A stretch of 64,000 bases of DNA, taken from an uncultured Marinobacter sp. GTDB taxonomy: Bacteria > Pseudomonadota > Gammaproteobacteria > Pseudomonadales > Oleiphilaceae. The DNA lies in assembly GCF_947259545.1 (NCBI RefSeq), contig NZ_CAMYMK010000007.1, positions 310,001 to 374,000 on the forward strand. Reading direction: 5' to 3'. Under the pieces are notes generated by a model, which ran no database searches, was not told where the DNA came from, and saw only the letters and a program-made list of their open reading frames with translations. Of this stretch, positions 47,490-56,204 are shown piece after piece. Position 1 is the stretch's first letter, and each line of letters begins with the position of its first letter. The translations under genes and the position numbers were made by a program.

Positions 47490-48386
47490 ATGTACAGCTT
47501 TCCTATTGATTACGTAGAACCCGTGTTCCGTCCGCCCAGCGAGGCGAAATCCCTCATCCTGCCGGTCACCAACGGCTGTTCCTGGAATAAATGCACATTC
47601 TGCGAGATGTACACCCAGCCCCAGAAGAAATTCCGGGCGAGGAAGCCTGAGGAAGTTCGGGCAGATATCGAGAAGGCCGCAAGAAGCCTGGGTGGAGTGC
47701 GCCGCGTGTTCCTGGCAGATGGGGACGCCATGGTCTTACCCACCCGCCGTTTGCTGGAGATCCTGGCGGATCTGAAAGCTGCGTTTCCGGATCTCCAGCG
47801 CGTATCCAGCTACTGTCTGCCCAGGAATCTCGCGAAAAAGAGCGTCGATGAGCTGATTCAACTGCGAGAGGCGGGCCTGAAGATTTTGTATGTGGGCATG
47901 GAGTCCGGAGATGACGAGATTCTGCGCCGGGTGAACAAGGGAGAAACCGGTGAGTCTACCCGTTCTGCGCTCCTGAAGATCCGTGAGGCGGGGCTGACCA
48001 GCTCCGTCATGGTCCTGAACGGACTTGGCGGGGAGGTTCTGTCAGAACAGCATGCCATCAATACCGCGAAACTGTGCAATGACACCCAGCCGGATTACCT
48101 GTCCACGCTGGTCGTGAGTTTCCCGCAAGGCGAAGAGCGTTTCCGGGCGGGTTTTGGCGATGATTTCGTGCCCCTGGATCAGGACGGTCTGTTCCACGAG
48201 ATCCGACTTTTCCTGGAGCATCTTGAGCTGGACAGAACCATATTCCGAAGTGATCATGCTTCCAACTACCTGGTGTTGAAAGGCACCCTGGGACGTGACA
48301 AGCAGCGGCTTCTGGAAGAAGTTAACCTGGCAATAACCAGCCCCGGCGCGGCGGCATTGCGCCCGGAGTGGATGAGAGGGCTTTAA
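47490..48386 (+). CDS. Radical SAM protein with CX4CX2C cluster motif
   Basis: A 298-residue radical SAM enzyme of unknown reaction. The cluster cysteines are Cys30, Cys35 and Cys38 in NGCSWNKCTFCEMY, spaced CX4CX2C and not the canonical CX3CX2C. LADGDAMVLPTRRLLEIL, the following strand region and VGMESGDDEILRRVNKGET are typical SAM-barrel segments. The ATG at 47490 (MYSFPIDY) is used; a GTG fifteen bases upstream is also in frame. DUF1285 follows three bases downstream, so the two are cotranscribed. Confidence 0.83.
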   Translation: MYSFPIDYVEPVFRPPSEAKSLILPVTNGCSWNKCTFCEMYTQPQKKFRARKPEEVRADIEKAARSLGGVRRVFLADGDAMVLPTRRLLEILADLKAAFPDLQRVSSYCLPRNLAKKSVDELIQLREAGLKILYVGMESGDDEILRRVNKGETGESTRSALLKIREAGLTSSVMVLNGLGGEVLSEQHAINTAKLCNDTQPDYLSTLVVSFPQGEERFRAGFGDDFVPLDQDGLFHEIRLFLEHLELDRTIFRSDHASNYLVLKGTLGRDKQRLLEEVNLAITSPGAAALRPEWMRGL

Positions 48387-48389
48387 AAC

Positions 48390-48962
48390 ATGGCGCATAA
48401 TCCGGAAAGCATCGCAAAACAGGTTGAACAGTCAGGCGAATCCGGAAAGGGCCTGCCTCCTCTGGATAAGTGGCACCCGGAGCTGTCCGGGGACATTGAT
48501 ATCCGGATCACGCGCGATGGCCAGTGGATTTACAAAGGTGAACCCCTTGCAAGAGAGGCCATTGTTCGACTGTTCTCAACCATTCTTCGCAGAGAAGACA
48601 ATGGCAACTATTACCTGGTAACCCCGGTTGAGAAGTGGCGCGTCCAGGTCGAAGATGCACCATTGCTGGCTCATTCGCTGGAAGTGAAGGGGCAGGGGGC
48701 TGACCAGATGCTGTACCTGACCACCAATGTGGGTGAAACGCTGGCGGTTGGACCCGAGCACCCCCTGATCGTCGGGCGCTACCCTGACAGTGACGAGCCG
48801 CGCCCGGTGATTGTAGTGCGGCACGGCCTGGAAGCGAGGCTGGTCACTGCCGCTTATTACGACCTGGCGGAGCACGTCAGCGAGAGTAAGGCGGATGACG
48901 GCTCGTTGGTTCTGGGCGTCTGGAGTGACGGAAATTTTTATGAAATCGGGCAGGGGAGTTGA
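48390..48962 (+). CDS. DUF1285 protein
   Basis: A 190-residue cytoplasmic protein. SGDIDIRITRDGQWIYKGEP, with its pattern of substrate-like charged residues, and REDNGNYYLVTPVEKWRVQVED are marks of DUF1285. The family has a two-domain beta-rich fold with unknown function. It is followed by 202 bases with no gene before the FKBP. Confidence 0.85.
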   Translation: MAHNPESIAKQVEQSGESGKGLPPLDKWHPELSGDIDIRITRDGQWIYKGEPLAREAIVRLFSTILRREDNGNYYLVTPVEKWRVQVEDAPLLAHSLEVKGQGADQMLYLTTNVGETLAVGPEHPLIVGRYPDSDEPRPVIVVRHGLEARLVTAAYYDLAEHVSESKADDGSLVLGVWSDGNFYEIGQGS

Positions 48963-49164
48963 AAAGACTCACATTGCCCCAAATAACTGACGGTAGAAAA
49001 CGCAGTCCGACACTTGTTAAACTGTATTTTCGATCTTGTTACCGAGCCTGGCTCTCTAACGAGGCCCGGTGGTCGTTAGTCCCTCTGTGCAGTCTGGCTG
49101 TTCATGAATACTTGCGATTACCCAAATTCAATTAAACAGTCATTGCGACACGCAAGGAGATCAC

Positions 49165-49626
49165 ATGGCCCAACCTCGTGTTGTCACCATCCATTACACA
49201 CTCACTAATGACCAGGGCGAGCAGCTAGACTCTTCCCGTGTAGAAGGTCGTGAGCCTCTGTCTTATGTGGAAGGTGCACAGAACATTATCGGCGGACTGG
49301 AAAGTGCGCTGAACGAAAAGAACGCCGGTGACCAGGCAAAAGTTACTGTCGAGCCCGGTGAAGGCTACGGTGAAGTTAACGAAGAACTGATCCAGCCGGT
49401 TCCCCGTTCTGCATTTGAAGGCGTTGATACTATCGAGCCGGGCATGCAGTTCCAGGCGCAAACTCCGGGCGGCCCTCAGGTTGTTCGTGTAGTTGAAGTT
49501 GGCGACGAGACCGTCACCATCGATGCCAACCACCCGCTGGCAGGTCAGACTCTGCACTTCGATGTCGAAGTGGTAGAGACTCGCGATGCGACTGACGAAG
49601 AGCAAGAGCACGGCCACGTGCACTAA
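49165..49626 (+). CDS. FKBP-type peptidyl-prolyl isomerase, SlyD-like
   Basis: A 153-residue folding catalyst: FKBP domain starting VVTIHYTLTNDQGEQLDS, with the inserted-in-flap chaperone domain recognised by VTVEPGEGYGEVNEELIQPV and DANHPLAGQTLHFDVEVVE. The acidic/His C-terminal tail (EEQEHGHVH) is short compared with E. coli SlyD, so metal binding would be weak. It has a good AGGAG ribosome site and a dedicated terminator. Codon choice looks strongly biased, as for an abundant protein. Confidence 0.9.
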   Translation: MAQPRVVTIHYTLTNDQGEQLDSSRVEGREPLSYVEGAQNIIGGLESALNEKNAGDQAKVTVEPGEGYGEVNEELIQPVPRSAFEGVDTIEPGMQFQAQTPGGPQVVRVVEVGDETVTIDANHPLAGQTLHFDVEVVETRDATDEEQEHGHVH

Positions 49627-49645
49627 GCTTTCCGAAGCGCTATCG

Positions 49646-49674
49646 AAAAACGGCTCCTTGTGAGCCGTTTTTTT
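49646..49674 (+). terminator. Terminator of the SlyD-like gene
   Basis: Stem AAACGGCTC/GAGCCGTTT (49648-49656 with 49662-49670) and a T run to 49674, 20 bases after the stop. Confidence 0.92.
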
Positions 49675-49680
49675 ATGCCC

Positions 49681-49709
49681 AAAAAAAACGGCCCGCGAAG
49701 GGCCGTTTT
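49681..49709 (-). terminator. Terminator of the ETF-QO gene
   Basis: Stem AAAACGGCCC/GGGCCGTTTT (49685-49694 with 49700-49709) with a GCGAA loop, ending in eight T on the minus strand, 19 bases after the ETF-QO stop. A separate hairpin from the one serving the convergent gene. Confidence 0.92.
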
Positions 49710-49727
49710 CAATTTCGGAAGCCGAAC

Positions 49728-51380
49728 TTACATGTTCGGATAGTTGGGGCCACCGCCCCCTTCCGGAGTCACCCAGTTGATGTTCTGGGCAGGATCCTTG
49801 ATATCACAGGTCTTGCAGTGAACACAGTTCTGGGCGTTGATCTGGAACTTCTTGCCGCTGCCGTCTTCGGCTTCAACCACCTCGTATACGCCGGCCGGGC
49901 AGTAACGCTGCGCGGGCTCGTCGTACTTCGGCAGGTTGTCGCGGATCGGAAGCTCTGAATCGGTCAGTTTCAGGTGAACCGGCTGATCTTCCTCATGGTT
50001 GGTGTTGGAAATGAACACCGAGGAGAGGCGGTCGAAGGTCAGGGTGTTATCCGGCTTCGGATAATCGATCTTATTGGCCTCGGAGGCCGGCTTCAGTGTC
50101 GCGTAGTCCGGAACCGTGTCATGGAAGGTGATCGGCAGGCTGCGACGCAGGATGTTCTGCTCGAAGAAGGCGATACCACCGCCAACGACGTTGCCGAACT
50201 TGTGCATGACCGGGCCAAAGTTACGCTCGTCATACAGCTCTTTGTAGAGCCAGCTGTCCTTGAAGCGATCGGCAAAACTGGTAATTTCCTCACCGGACTT
50301 GCCTTCCTTCAGCGCTTCAAACACCGCTTCAGCGCCCAGCAGGCCAGACTTCATGGCCGTGTGGGAGCCCTTGATCTTGGAGCTGTTCAGGGTACCGGCA
50401 TCACAGCCCAGCAGCAGGCCGCCCGGGAAGCTCATCTTCGGCAACGCATTGAAACCTCCCTTGGAGATGGCACGGGCGCCGTACGAAACGCGCTTGCCGC
50501 CTTCCAGGTACTTCTTGATCTCAGGGTGCAGCTTCAGGCGCTGGAATTCCTCAAACGGGCTCAGGTGCGGGTTGCTATAGGACAGATCGGTGATCAGGCC
50601 AACATACACCTGGCCATTTTCCAGGTGATAAAGGAAGGAGCCGCCCGTGGAACCGCTTTCGTTCAGCGGCCAGCCAGTGGTGTGAACAACCAGACCTGGC
50701 TCATGCTTGGCGGGATCAATGTCCCACAGCTCTTTAATGCCGATACCGTAGTGCTGGGGGTCCTTGCCTTCGTCCAGCTTGAAGTCATTGATCAGGCGCT
50801 TGCCCAGGTGACCACGGCAGCCTTCAGTGAACAGAGTGTACTTGGCACGCAGTTCCATGCCCGGCATGTAGCCGTCTTTCTCGCTGCCGTCACGGGCAAC
50901 GCCCATGTCGCCGGTGATGATGCCTTTCACCTGGCCGTCTTCAACAATGGTCTCGGAAGCGGCAAAACCCGGATAGACTTCCACGCCCAGAGCTTCGGCC
51001 TGCTCAGCCAGCCAGCGACACAGGTTGCCCAGGCTGATGATGTAGTTGCCATGGTTGTGCATGTTCTTCGGCACAAAGGCGTTGGGGATCTTGGTGGCCT
51101 TTTCCTGGTTCTTCAGCAGGAAAATGTCATCCCGGGTGACCGGGGTGTTCAGCGGCGCGCCTTTCTCTTTCCAGTCCGGAAAGAGCTCGTTCAGCGCGGT
51201 CGGCTCGAATACAGTACCGGCCAGGATATGAGCGCCGATTTCGGAGCCCTTCTCAACAACACAGACCGTCAGTTCTTCGCCAGCTTCCTGCGCCAGTTGC
51301 ATGACCCGGCAAGCTGCCGAAAGGCCAGCGGGCCCACCGCCGACGATAAGAACATCAAATTCCATCGATTCGCGTTCCAC
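49728..51380 (-). CDS. etfD: Electron-transfer flavoprotein-ubiquinone oxidoreductase
   Basis: Membrane-bound flavo-iron-sulfur enzyme that passes electrons from ETF to ubiquinone during fatty-acid and amino-acid oxidation. The 550-residue protein has FAD-binding VLIVGGGPAGLSAACRV, the ubiquinone/membrane region, and the C-terminal ferredoxin-like cluster CPAGVYEV with NCVHCKTCDIKDP. A GTG start (MERESMEF) is preferred because GAGGAG lies just upstream; the ATG five codons later is the alternative. It diverges from etfBA over a shared control region. Confidence 0.95.
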   Translation of the reverse strand: MERESMEFDVLIVGGGPAGLSAACRVMQLAQEAGEELTVCVVEKGSEIGAHILAGTVFEPTALNELFPDWKEKGAPLNTPVTRDDIFLLKNQEKATKIPNAFVPKNMHNHGNYIISLGNLCRWLAEQAEALGVEVYPGFAASETIVEDGQVKGIITGDMGVARDGSEKDGYMPGMELRAKYTLFTEGCRGHLGKRLINDFKLDEGKDPQHYGIGIKELWDIDPAKHEPGLVVHTTGWPLNESGSTGGSFLYHLENGQVYVGLITDLSYSNPHLSPFEEFQRLKLHPEIKKYLEGGKRVSYGARAISKGGFNALPKMSFPGGLLLGCDAGTLNSSKIKGSHTAMKSGLLGAEAVFEALKEGKSGEEITSFADRFKDSWLYKELYDERNFGPVMHKFGNVVGGGIAFFEQNILRRSLPITFHDTVPDYATLKPASEANKIDYPKPDNTLTFDRLSSVFISNTNHEEDQPVHLKLTDSELPIRDNLPKYDEPAQRYCPAGVYEVVEAEDGSGKKFQINAQNCVHCKTCDIKDPAQNINWVTPEGGGGPNYPNM

Positions 51381-51542
51381 GTTGGTCTCCTCATTACTTC
51401 TATAATGGATATTATGTGCCCGCAGGCGGATAATTCAGGGGCGTTATCATACCGGTAAAAGTCCGTATAGACGACTCCCCAAAGTCGAATAGCCCGACTT
51501 GATAACTCTTTTGACAACCCCAAGGGTATCGCATATCGAAAA

Positions 51543-51562
51543 TCAAACAAACGTTTGTTTGA
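51543..51562. promoter_or_regulatory. Perfect 20-bp palindrome, candidate PsrA operator
   Basis: TCAAACAAACGTTTGTTTGA is a perfect palindrome. It contains CAAAC-N4-GTTTG twice, symmetrically overlapped (51544-51557 and 51548-51561), which matches the recalled PsrA consensus (G/C)AAAC N2-4 GTTT(G/C). PsrA is a TetR repressor of fatty-acid oxidation and electron-transfer flavoprotein genes, released by long-chain acyl compounds. The site lies 163 bases from the ETF-QO start and 363 bases from etfB, between two divergent genes that this regulator would be expected to control. Confidence 0.7.
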
Positions 51563-51594
51563 AATTGAGCCCGACCTTTGGCATTGTTAACAAA

Positions 51595-51631
51595 GATACT
51601 AAACGGGTGTTCTGAGTCATTTTTTAGTATC
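51595..51631. promoter_or_regulatory. Second inverted repeat in the etf control region
   Basis: GATACTAAA (51595-51603) and TTTAGTATC (51623-51631) match perfectly over 9 bp with a 19-base spacer. Not followed by a T run. Possible binding site for another regulator. Confidence 0.4.
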
Positions 51632-51772
51632 GTCTCACAGCTTTACTGAGTCAATCCAGAGTCAATTGGCTGTGAAAACGGGACTGGCGTGTCGAACGGG
51701 GCTATTGACCCCGTGCACCTTTGCCTGCAGTATAAGTCCGCCGTGACAGCAGGCCCCGCGTGAGGCAGCTGT

Positions 51773-51801
51773 TTGTAACGTTCGGTCTGAAGCCCCATAA
51801 T
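51773..51801 (+). promoter_or_regulatory. Candidate etfBA promoter
   Basis: TTGTAA (51773-51778), a 17-base spacer and CATAAT (51796-51801). It would give a leader of about 117 bases containing the nested hairpin. An alternative weaker pair, TTGACA (51511-51516) and TATCGA (51534-51539), lies against the palindrome. Confidence 0.5.
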
Positions 51802-51831
51802 CCCGGCCTCACATCGAAACGACAGGAATCG

Positions 51832-51882
51832 AGAAACACTCTGTTATCCACTGACGTGGAGTCGTATTGCGGGAGTGTTTCT
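51832..51882 (+). promoter_or_regulatory. Nested hairpin in the etfBA mRNA leader
   Basis: Outer stem AGAAACACTC (51832-51841) with GAGTGTTTCT (51873-51882), perfect over 10 bp, encloses TCCAC/GTGGA (51847-51851 with 51856-51860) around TGAC. It ends 42 bases before the etfB ATG. No T run, so more likely a stability or regulatory structure than a terminator. Confidence 0.5.
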
Positions 51883-51924
51883 GATTGCGAGTCATTAAAC
51901 CCATCGTAGAAGAACGAGGAATCT

Positions 51925-52674
51925 ATGAAGGTTCTGGTCGCTGTAAAACGAGTTATCGACTACAACGTAAAGGTGCGCGTCAAGCCGGACAACACCGGCG
52001 TTGATCTCGCCAACGTCAAGATGGCAATGAACCCGTTCTGCGAAATCGCTGTTGAAGAAGCGGTTCGTCTGAAAGAGAAGGGCGTTGCCAGTGAAATCGT
52101 GGTGGTATCCATCGGCCCGAAGGCCGCCCAGGAGCAAATCCGTACTGCTCTGGCTCTGGGTGCCGACCGTGGTATCCACATCGAAACAGACGAAGAGGTT
52201 CAGTCTCTCGAAGCGGCCAAGCTGCTCAAGTCTGTGGTTGAGAAGGAAGAGCCGAAGCTGGTCATCCTTGGCAAACAGTCCATCGACTCCGACAACAACC
52301 AGACAGGCCAGATGCTGGCCGCACTGACCGGTATGGGTCAGGGCACGTTCGCGTCTGAAGTGGTTGTTGAGGGCGAGAAGGTCAACGTCACTCGTGAAAT
52401 CGACGGCGGCCTGGTCACTGTAGCGCTGAACCTGCCGGCTGTGGTCACCACTGACCTGCGTTTGAATGAGCCGCGCTATGCTTCCCTGCCGAACATCATG
52501 AAGGCCAAGAAGAAGCCGCTCGAGTCTATGAGCCCGGCCGATCTGGGTGTCGACATCGCCAATCGTCTGTCCACCCTGAAGGTGGAAGCTCCGGCCTCTC
52601 GTCAGGCGGGTGTGAAGGTAGCTGACGTTGCTGAGCTGGTCGATAAACTGAAGAACGAAGCGAAGGTGATCTAA
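51925..52674 (+). CDS. etfB: Electron-transfer flavoprotein beta subunit
   Basis: Small ETF subunit, 249 residues, binding AMP; starts [20 protein letters not shown] and contains the hallmark [19 protein letters not shown] and [20 protein letters not shown]. It pairs with EtfA to collect electrons from acyl-CoA dehydrogenases. The stop is immediately followed by the etfA ATG. Codon use is strongly biased, typical of a highly expressed gene. GAGGA ribosome site. Confidence 0.97.
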   Translation: MKVLVAVKRVIDYNVKVRVKPDNTGVDLANVKMAMNPFCEIAVEEAVRLKEKGVASEIVVVSIGPKAAQEQIRTALALGADRGIHIETDEEVQSLEAAKLLKSVVEKEEPKLVILGKQSIDSDNNQTGQMLAALTGMGQGTFASEVVVEGEKVNVTREIDGGLVTVALNLPAVVTTDLRLNEPRYASLPNIMKAKKKPLESMSPADLGVDIANRLSTLKVEAPASRQAGVKVADVAELVDKLKNEAKVI

Positions 52675-53616
52675 ATGAGCATCCTTGTAATTGCTGAACA
52701 CGACAACAGCAGCCTGAAGCAGGCGACCCTCAACGTAGTCGCTACTGCCAAGGCCATTGGCGGTGACATCGACGTACTGGTGGCCGGCGAGAACTGTGGC
52801 GCTGTAGCTGAAGCCGCAGCCAAGGCCGAAGGCGTAAACAAGGTTCTGGTCGCTGACAACGCAGCGTATGGCCACTTCCTCGCGGAAAACCTGGGTGAGC
52901 TGGTTGCTGAAGTAGGTAAGGGCTACAGCCATATCCTGGCCGCTGCCGGCACCACCGGTAAGGACTTCATGCCGCGCGTTGCTGCGCTGCTGGACGTGGC
53001 TCAGGTTTCTGACATCATGCGTGTCGAGTCAGAAGACACGTTTGTTCGTCCGATCTACGCCGGTAACGCCATTGCCACTGTGAAGGCAAACGATGCCATC
53101 AAGGTGATCACCGTACGTCCGACCGCATTTGATCCGGTCGCTGCAGAAGGTGGTTCCGCCTCCGTTGAGCAGCTGGACGTGGTGAAAGACGCCGGCCTGT
53201 CCAGCTTCGTCAACGAAGAGCTGGCCAAGTCCGATCGTCCGGACCTTGGTAGCGCCGGTATCGTGGTTTCCGGTGGCCGTGGCATGCAAAACGGTGACAA
53301 CTTCAAGATGCTGGAGCAGGTTGCTGATTTGCTGGGCGCCGCCGTCGGTGCATCCCGCGCCGCTGTTGACGCCGGCTTCGTACCGAACGACATGCAGGTC
53401 GGTCAGACCGGTAAGATCGTTGCCCCGCAGCTGTACATCGCTGTTGGTATTTCCGGTGCTATTCAGCACCTGGCGGGCATGTCCGACTCCAAGGTGATCG
53501 TTGCGATCAACAAGGACGAGGAAGCTCCGATCTTCCAGGTTGCCGATTACGGCCTGGTCGCGGACCTGTTCGAAGCGGTTCCGCAGCTTGAGGAAGAGTT
53601 GAAGAAGGTTCTGTAA
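52675..53616 (+). CDS. etfA: Electron-transfer flavoprotein alpha subunit
   Basis: FAD-binding large ETF subunit, 313 residues. The C-terminal FAD domain is clear: [17 protein letters not shown], the [20 protein letters not shown] segment and [20 protein letters not shown]. Translationally coupled to etfB with zero gap. Ends 16 bases before a strong terminator hairpin. Confidence 0.97.
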   Translation: MSILVIAEHDNSSLKQATLNVVATAKAIGGDIDVLVAGENCGAVAEAAAKAEGVNKVLVADNAAYGHFLAENLGELVAEVGKGYSHILAAAGTTGKDFMPRVAALLDVAQVSDIMRVESEDTFVRPIYAGNAIATVKANDAIKVITVRPTAFDPVAAEGGSASVEQLDVVKDAGLSSFVNEELAKSDRPDLGSAGIVVSGGRGMQNGDNFKMLEQVADLLGAAVGASRAAVDAGFVPNDMQVGQTGKIVAPQLYIAVGISGAIQHLAGMSDSKVIVAINKDEEAPIFQVADYGLVADLFEAVPQLEEELKKVL

Positions 53617-53632
53617 CTTTCTGAGCTCTTAG

Positions 53633-53661
53633 AAAAAAGGCACCTACGGGTGCCTTTTTTT
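53633..53661. terminator. Intrinsic terminator of etfBA, overlapping a convergent gene
   Basis: A perfect 12-bp stem (53633-53644 with 53649-53660, GGCACC/GGTGCC core) with loop TACG and a T run. The right half encodes the last codons of the convergent gene, whose stop codon (53644-53646) falls inside the hairpin. Confidence 0.92.
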
Positions 53662-54105
53662 ATGCTTCCTTGAAATGATCCGCTTTTCCGCTTGCCCGAT
53701 GATCAGCGTATCCGCCAGTATATGTAGCGCCCGATTGGTGGTTCGGACACCATGATAGATCTGCTGGCTGGTCTGATCGTGGGTTTCCCGGGCCTTGCGG
53801 GCTGTCTGACGGAACTGGTCATCCCGGGAAAAATGATCAATCAGGCCAAACGTGGTCGAGGAAATGGCCTTGTGGACCTTTTCCACGGCAGTTGCGCCGC
53901 CGGTCACGGTTTCTTCCAGCAACTTCGCACGGTTACGCACCTCCAGCAGGTCCATCCGGCTTTTCTGGATAGCACTGTGTGCCGCAATGCGATGGGAATT
54001 GATCACTCGCAGACGGCGACGGCTGTCCAGCAGCTGCCAGTATGTATAGGACAGTCCGGCTGCGCTTGCTGTCAAAAGGGTAGCAGAGGCAATCAAAGTA
54101 GACAT
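53644..54105 (-). CDS. Unrecognised membrane-anchored protein
   Basis: A 153-residue protein with one N-terminal helix (about residues 3-26), then a long helical, Arg- and His-rich cytoplasmic part with predicted coiled coil (residues 30-110) and a very basic C-terminus (SRKHKKRHP). No known family. It follows a second small anchored protein by 12 bases. The final codons are built from the etfA terminator hairpin. Confidence 0.68.
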   Translation of the reverse strand: MSTLIASATLLTASAAGLSYTYWQLLDSRRRLRVINSHRIAAHSAIQKSRMDLLEVRNRAKLLEETVTGGATAVEKVHKAISSTTFGLIDHFSRDDQFRQTARKARETHDQTSQQIYHGVRTTNRALHILADTLIIGQAEKRIISRKHKKRHP

Positions 54106-54117
54106 GGGTTACCTCAA

Positions 54118-54447
54118 TCAGCGATATTCAATGTGCATTTGCACGTCAATTTCACGTTCATCCAGTTCCCGTTCCAACTCCTTCATCACTTCCTGATACA
54201 CCATTTTCCGTACCATGACAGGCAGGTGGTCGGCCAGAACACGGGCGGAGCGGGATTCCCGCTTGGCAACGGAAATCGGATCCACAACCCGTAGCGTAAG
54301 AATCAGCTCGGGGTCTTGATCCGGTTCTGTGATGTCGTCACTTTCCATCATCTGGGAAATGACTTTACGCTGCTCGCAGACTTGCCAGAATAGAAAGGCA
54401 CTGAAGATGGCAAGCAACAGGCTCAGAATCAGTAACAGTGTCACCAA
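54118..54447 (-). CDS. Unrecognised small membrane-anchored protein
   Basis: A 109-residue protein: hydrophobic N-terminal helix (about residues 2-24), then a charged domain with ELILTLRVVDPISVAKRES and a conserved-looking acidic helix KELERELDEREIDV. No family recognised. Likely cotranscribed with the downstream 153-residue gene and diverging from the 134-residue membrane protein gene. Confidence 0.66.
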   Translation of the reverse strand: MVTLLLILSLLLAIFSAFLFWQVCEQRKVISQMMESDDITEPDQDPELILTLRVVDPISVAKRESRSARVLADHLPVMVRKMVYQEVMKELERELDEREIDVQMHIEYR

Positions 54448-54554
54448 GGTAGACCTCCGGGACGTGTGTGATTTTCATTGTGTTTCCTGCAGTGTGCCGG
54501 ATACATTGTGACAAACGATTGGCCGTGCCGACGGTCCTTTTCAGGAGAATTTAC

Positions 54555-54959
54555 ATGGTTTGGTTTAAGGCATTTGTAAGCGGCTTTCTCGCAACCCTGG
54601 TTTTCCACCAGGGTCTGTTTGCTTTGTTTTATCTGGGTGGCATGGTGCCAATGGCGCCCTTCAACATGACGCCGGTACCGCCTTTGGGTGTGCCAGCGGT
54701 GGTATCCCTGGCATTTTTCGGGGGACTCTGGGGTATTGTCCTTTGGGCCCTTTTGGGGCGTATGGCCGGGGTGAAATTCTGGCTGGGTCATGTCATTGTG
54801 GGGGCGATCGGCCCTACTGCGGTTGCCATGCTGGTCGTATTTCCCATCAAAGACCTCGACGTTTCTGCCCAGACCTGGGTTGGCGGGCTGCTTTTGAATG
54901 GCTTCTGGGGCCTGGGTGTGGCGATCTTTATGCATTTCCTTCAACGTAAAAAAGGATGA
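54555..54959 (+). CDS. Small four-helix membrane protein, unrecognised
   Basis: A 134-residue hydrophobic protein, four predicted helices, starting MVWFKAFVSGFLATLVFHQG after CAGGAGA. The upstream in-frame extension is ignored because it lacks a ribosome site. It contains WGIVLWALLGRMAGVKFW and resembles small conserved bacterial membrane proteins of unknown role. It ends three bases before the saccharopine-dehydrogenase-like gene, so the two are probably cotranscribed. Confidence 0.72.
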   Translation: MVWFKAFVSGFLATLVFHQGLFALFYLGGMVPMAPFNMTPVPPLGVPAVVSLAFFGGLWGIVLWALLGRMAGVKFWLGHVIVGAIGPTAVAMLVVFPIKDLDVSAQTWVGGLLLNGFWGLGVAIFMHFLQRKKG

Positions 54960-54962
54960 CCA

Positions 54963-56204
54963 ATGACGAAATCAACGGACACAACCTATGACCTGGTGGT
55001 CTTCGGGGCAACCAGCTTTGTAGGTCAGATACTCACTCGGTATTTGTTTGAGACCTATGGAGTGGGTAAGTCGGTATCCTGGGCCATTGCCGGCCGCTCT
55101 GAGAGCAAACTGGGCAAACTCAAGGAAGAACTGGGGGCTGACGCCCGGGAATTGCCCACCATCATTGCAGACGCTGCGAATGAGGCGGATCTGGGGGCCA
55201 TGTGTGACCAGGCGCGGGTTATCATCTCCACCGTCGGCCCATACGCGTTATATGGAGAACCTCTGGTGCAGGCATGTGCCCGCACGGGTACAGATTACTG
55301 CGACCTGACCGGCGAGGTGCAATGGATTCGCAAGATGGTAGAACGCTATGAGGACGAGGCCAAATCCTCCGGTGCACGCATCGTTCATTGCTGCGGGTTT
55401 GACTCGATTCCATCGGACATGGGCGTGTGGTTCCTGCAACAGCAGGCAGAGCAGACCTTTGGTGCTCCCTGTCGCGACGTAAGGATGCGGGTAAAGGCTG
55501 CGAAGGGGGAATTCTCCGGCGGCACGGTGGCATCCATGATCAATGTTGCTCGGGAAGCGGCTTCCGATCCGAAACTGAGGAAAGAACTGGCAAATCCCTT
55601 TTCCATCTGTCCGCCGGATCACCGATCCCAGGCTCGTCAGCCCAGCCTTAAAACAGCGGAATACGATAAGGATTTTGGTGTGTGGCTGGCGCCGTTTGTC
55701 ATGGGGGCCATCAACACTCGGGTGGTGCATCGCTCCAACGCATTGCAGCAAGCCCGTTACGGTAAGGAATTCACGTACGATGAAGCCATGATGACCGGGC
55801 GCGGCATGAAAGGGCGCCTGACGGCGTACGGCATTACCGGTGGGCTGGGGGCGTTCTTCACGGCATCGGCTCTTAAGCCCACACGCTGGTTGGTAGAGAA
55901 GTTTGTTCCGGCACCGGGTGAAGGGCCAAGCCCCGAAGCCCAGGAAAATGGCTACTTTGACCTGCGCTTTATTGGCAAAACCGAAGACGGACGTACCCTG
56001 ATTACCAAAGTCACCGGTGACCGCGATCCAGGCTACGGTTCCACCGGCAAAATGCTGGGCGAGGCGGGTATGTGCCTGGCCTTCGATCTCGACGCAGAGC
56101 AGCCGGGCGGTTTCTGGACCCCGGCCTCGTTGCTGGATGGCAAGCTGATGGACCGGTTAACAGGCAAGGCTGGACTGGCCTTTGAACTGGTTGAAACCCG
56201 TTAA
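54963..56204 (+). CDS. Saccharopine dehydrogenase-like NAD(P)-binding protein
   Basis: A 413-residue protein of the saccharopine-dehydrogenase NADP fold: VVFGATSFVGQILTRYLFET at the start, TVGPYALYGEPLVQACARTG, YCDLTGEVQWIRKM and HCCGFDSIPSDMGVWF. Such proteins are close to the mycobacterial trans-acting enoyl reductases of lipid synthesis rather than to lysine enzymes, so a reductase acting on a lipid or polyketide chain is possible. The C-terminal part binds substrate. The stop overlaps the convergent cydC gene by four bases. Confidence 0.84.
   Translation: MTKSTDTTYDLVVFGATSFVGQILTRYLFETYGVGKSVSWAIAGRSESKLGKLKEELGADARELPTIIADAANEADLGAMCDQARVIISTVGPYALYGEPLVQACARTGTDYCDLTGEVQWIRKMVERYEDEAKSSGARIVHCCGFDSIPSDMGVWFLQQQAEQTFGAPCRDVRMRVKAAKGEFSGGTVASMINVAREAASDPKLRKELANPFSICPPDHRSQARQPSLKTAEYDKDFGVWLAPFVMGAINTRVVHRSNALQQARYGKEFTYDEAMMTGRGMKGRLTAYGITGGLGAFFTASALKPTRWLVEKFVPAPGEGPSPEAQENGYFDLRFIGKTEDGRTLITKVTGDRDPGYGSTGKMLGEAGMCLAFDLDAEQPGGFWTPASLLDGKLMDRLTGKAGLAFELVETR

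Noticed and set aside
48963..49164. Possible gene or RNA in the gap before the FKBP gene
   Set aside because: No start with ribosome site, no hairpin with T run and no convincing promoter pair; treated as plain leader DNA.
49974..51458. 494-codon open frame on the plus strand across the ETF-QO gene
   Set aside because: It mirrors the biased codons of etfD on the other strand; the etfD product has complete family motifs, and the plus-strand translation shows no recognisable domain or ribosome site.
51895..52932. 345-codon minus-strand frame across etfB and part of etfA
   Set aside because: Shadow of strongly biased etfBA codons, crossing a gene junction, with no family features.
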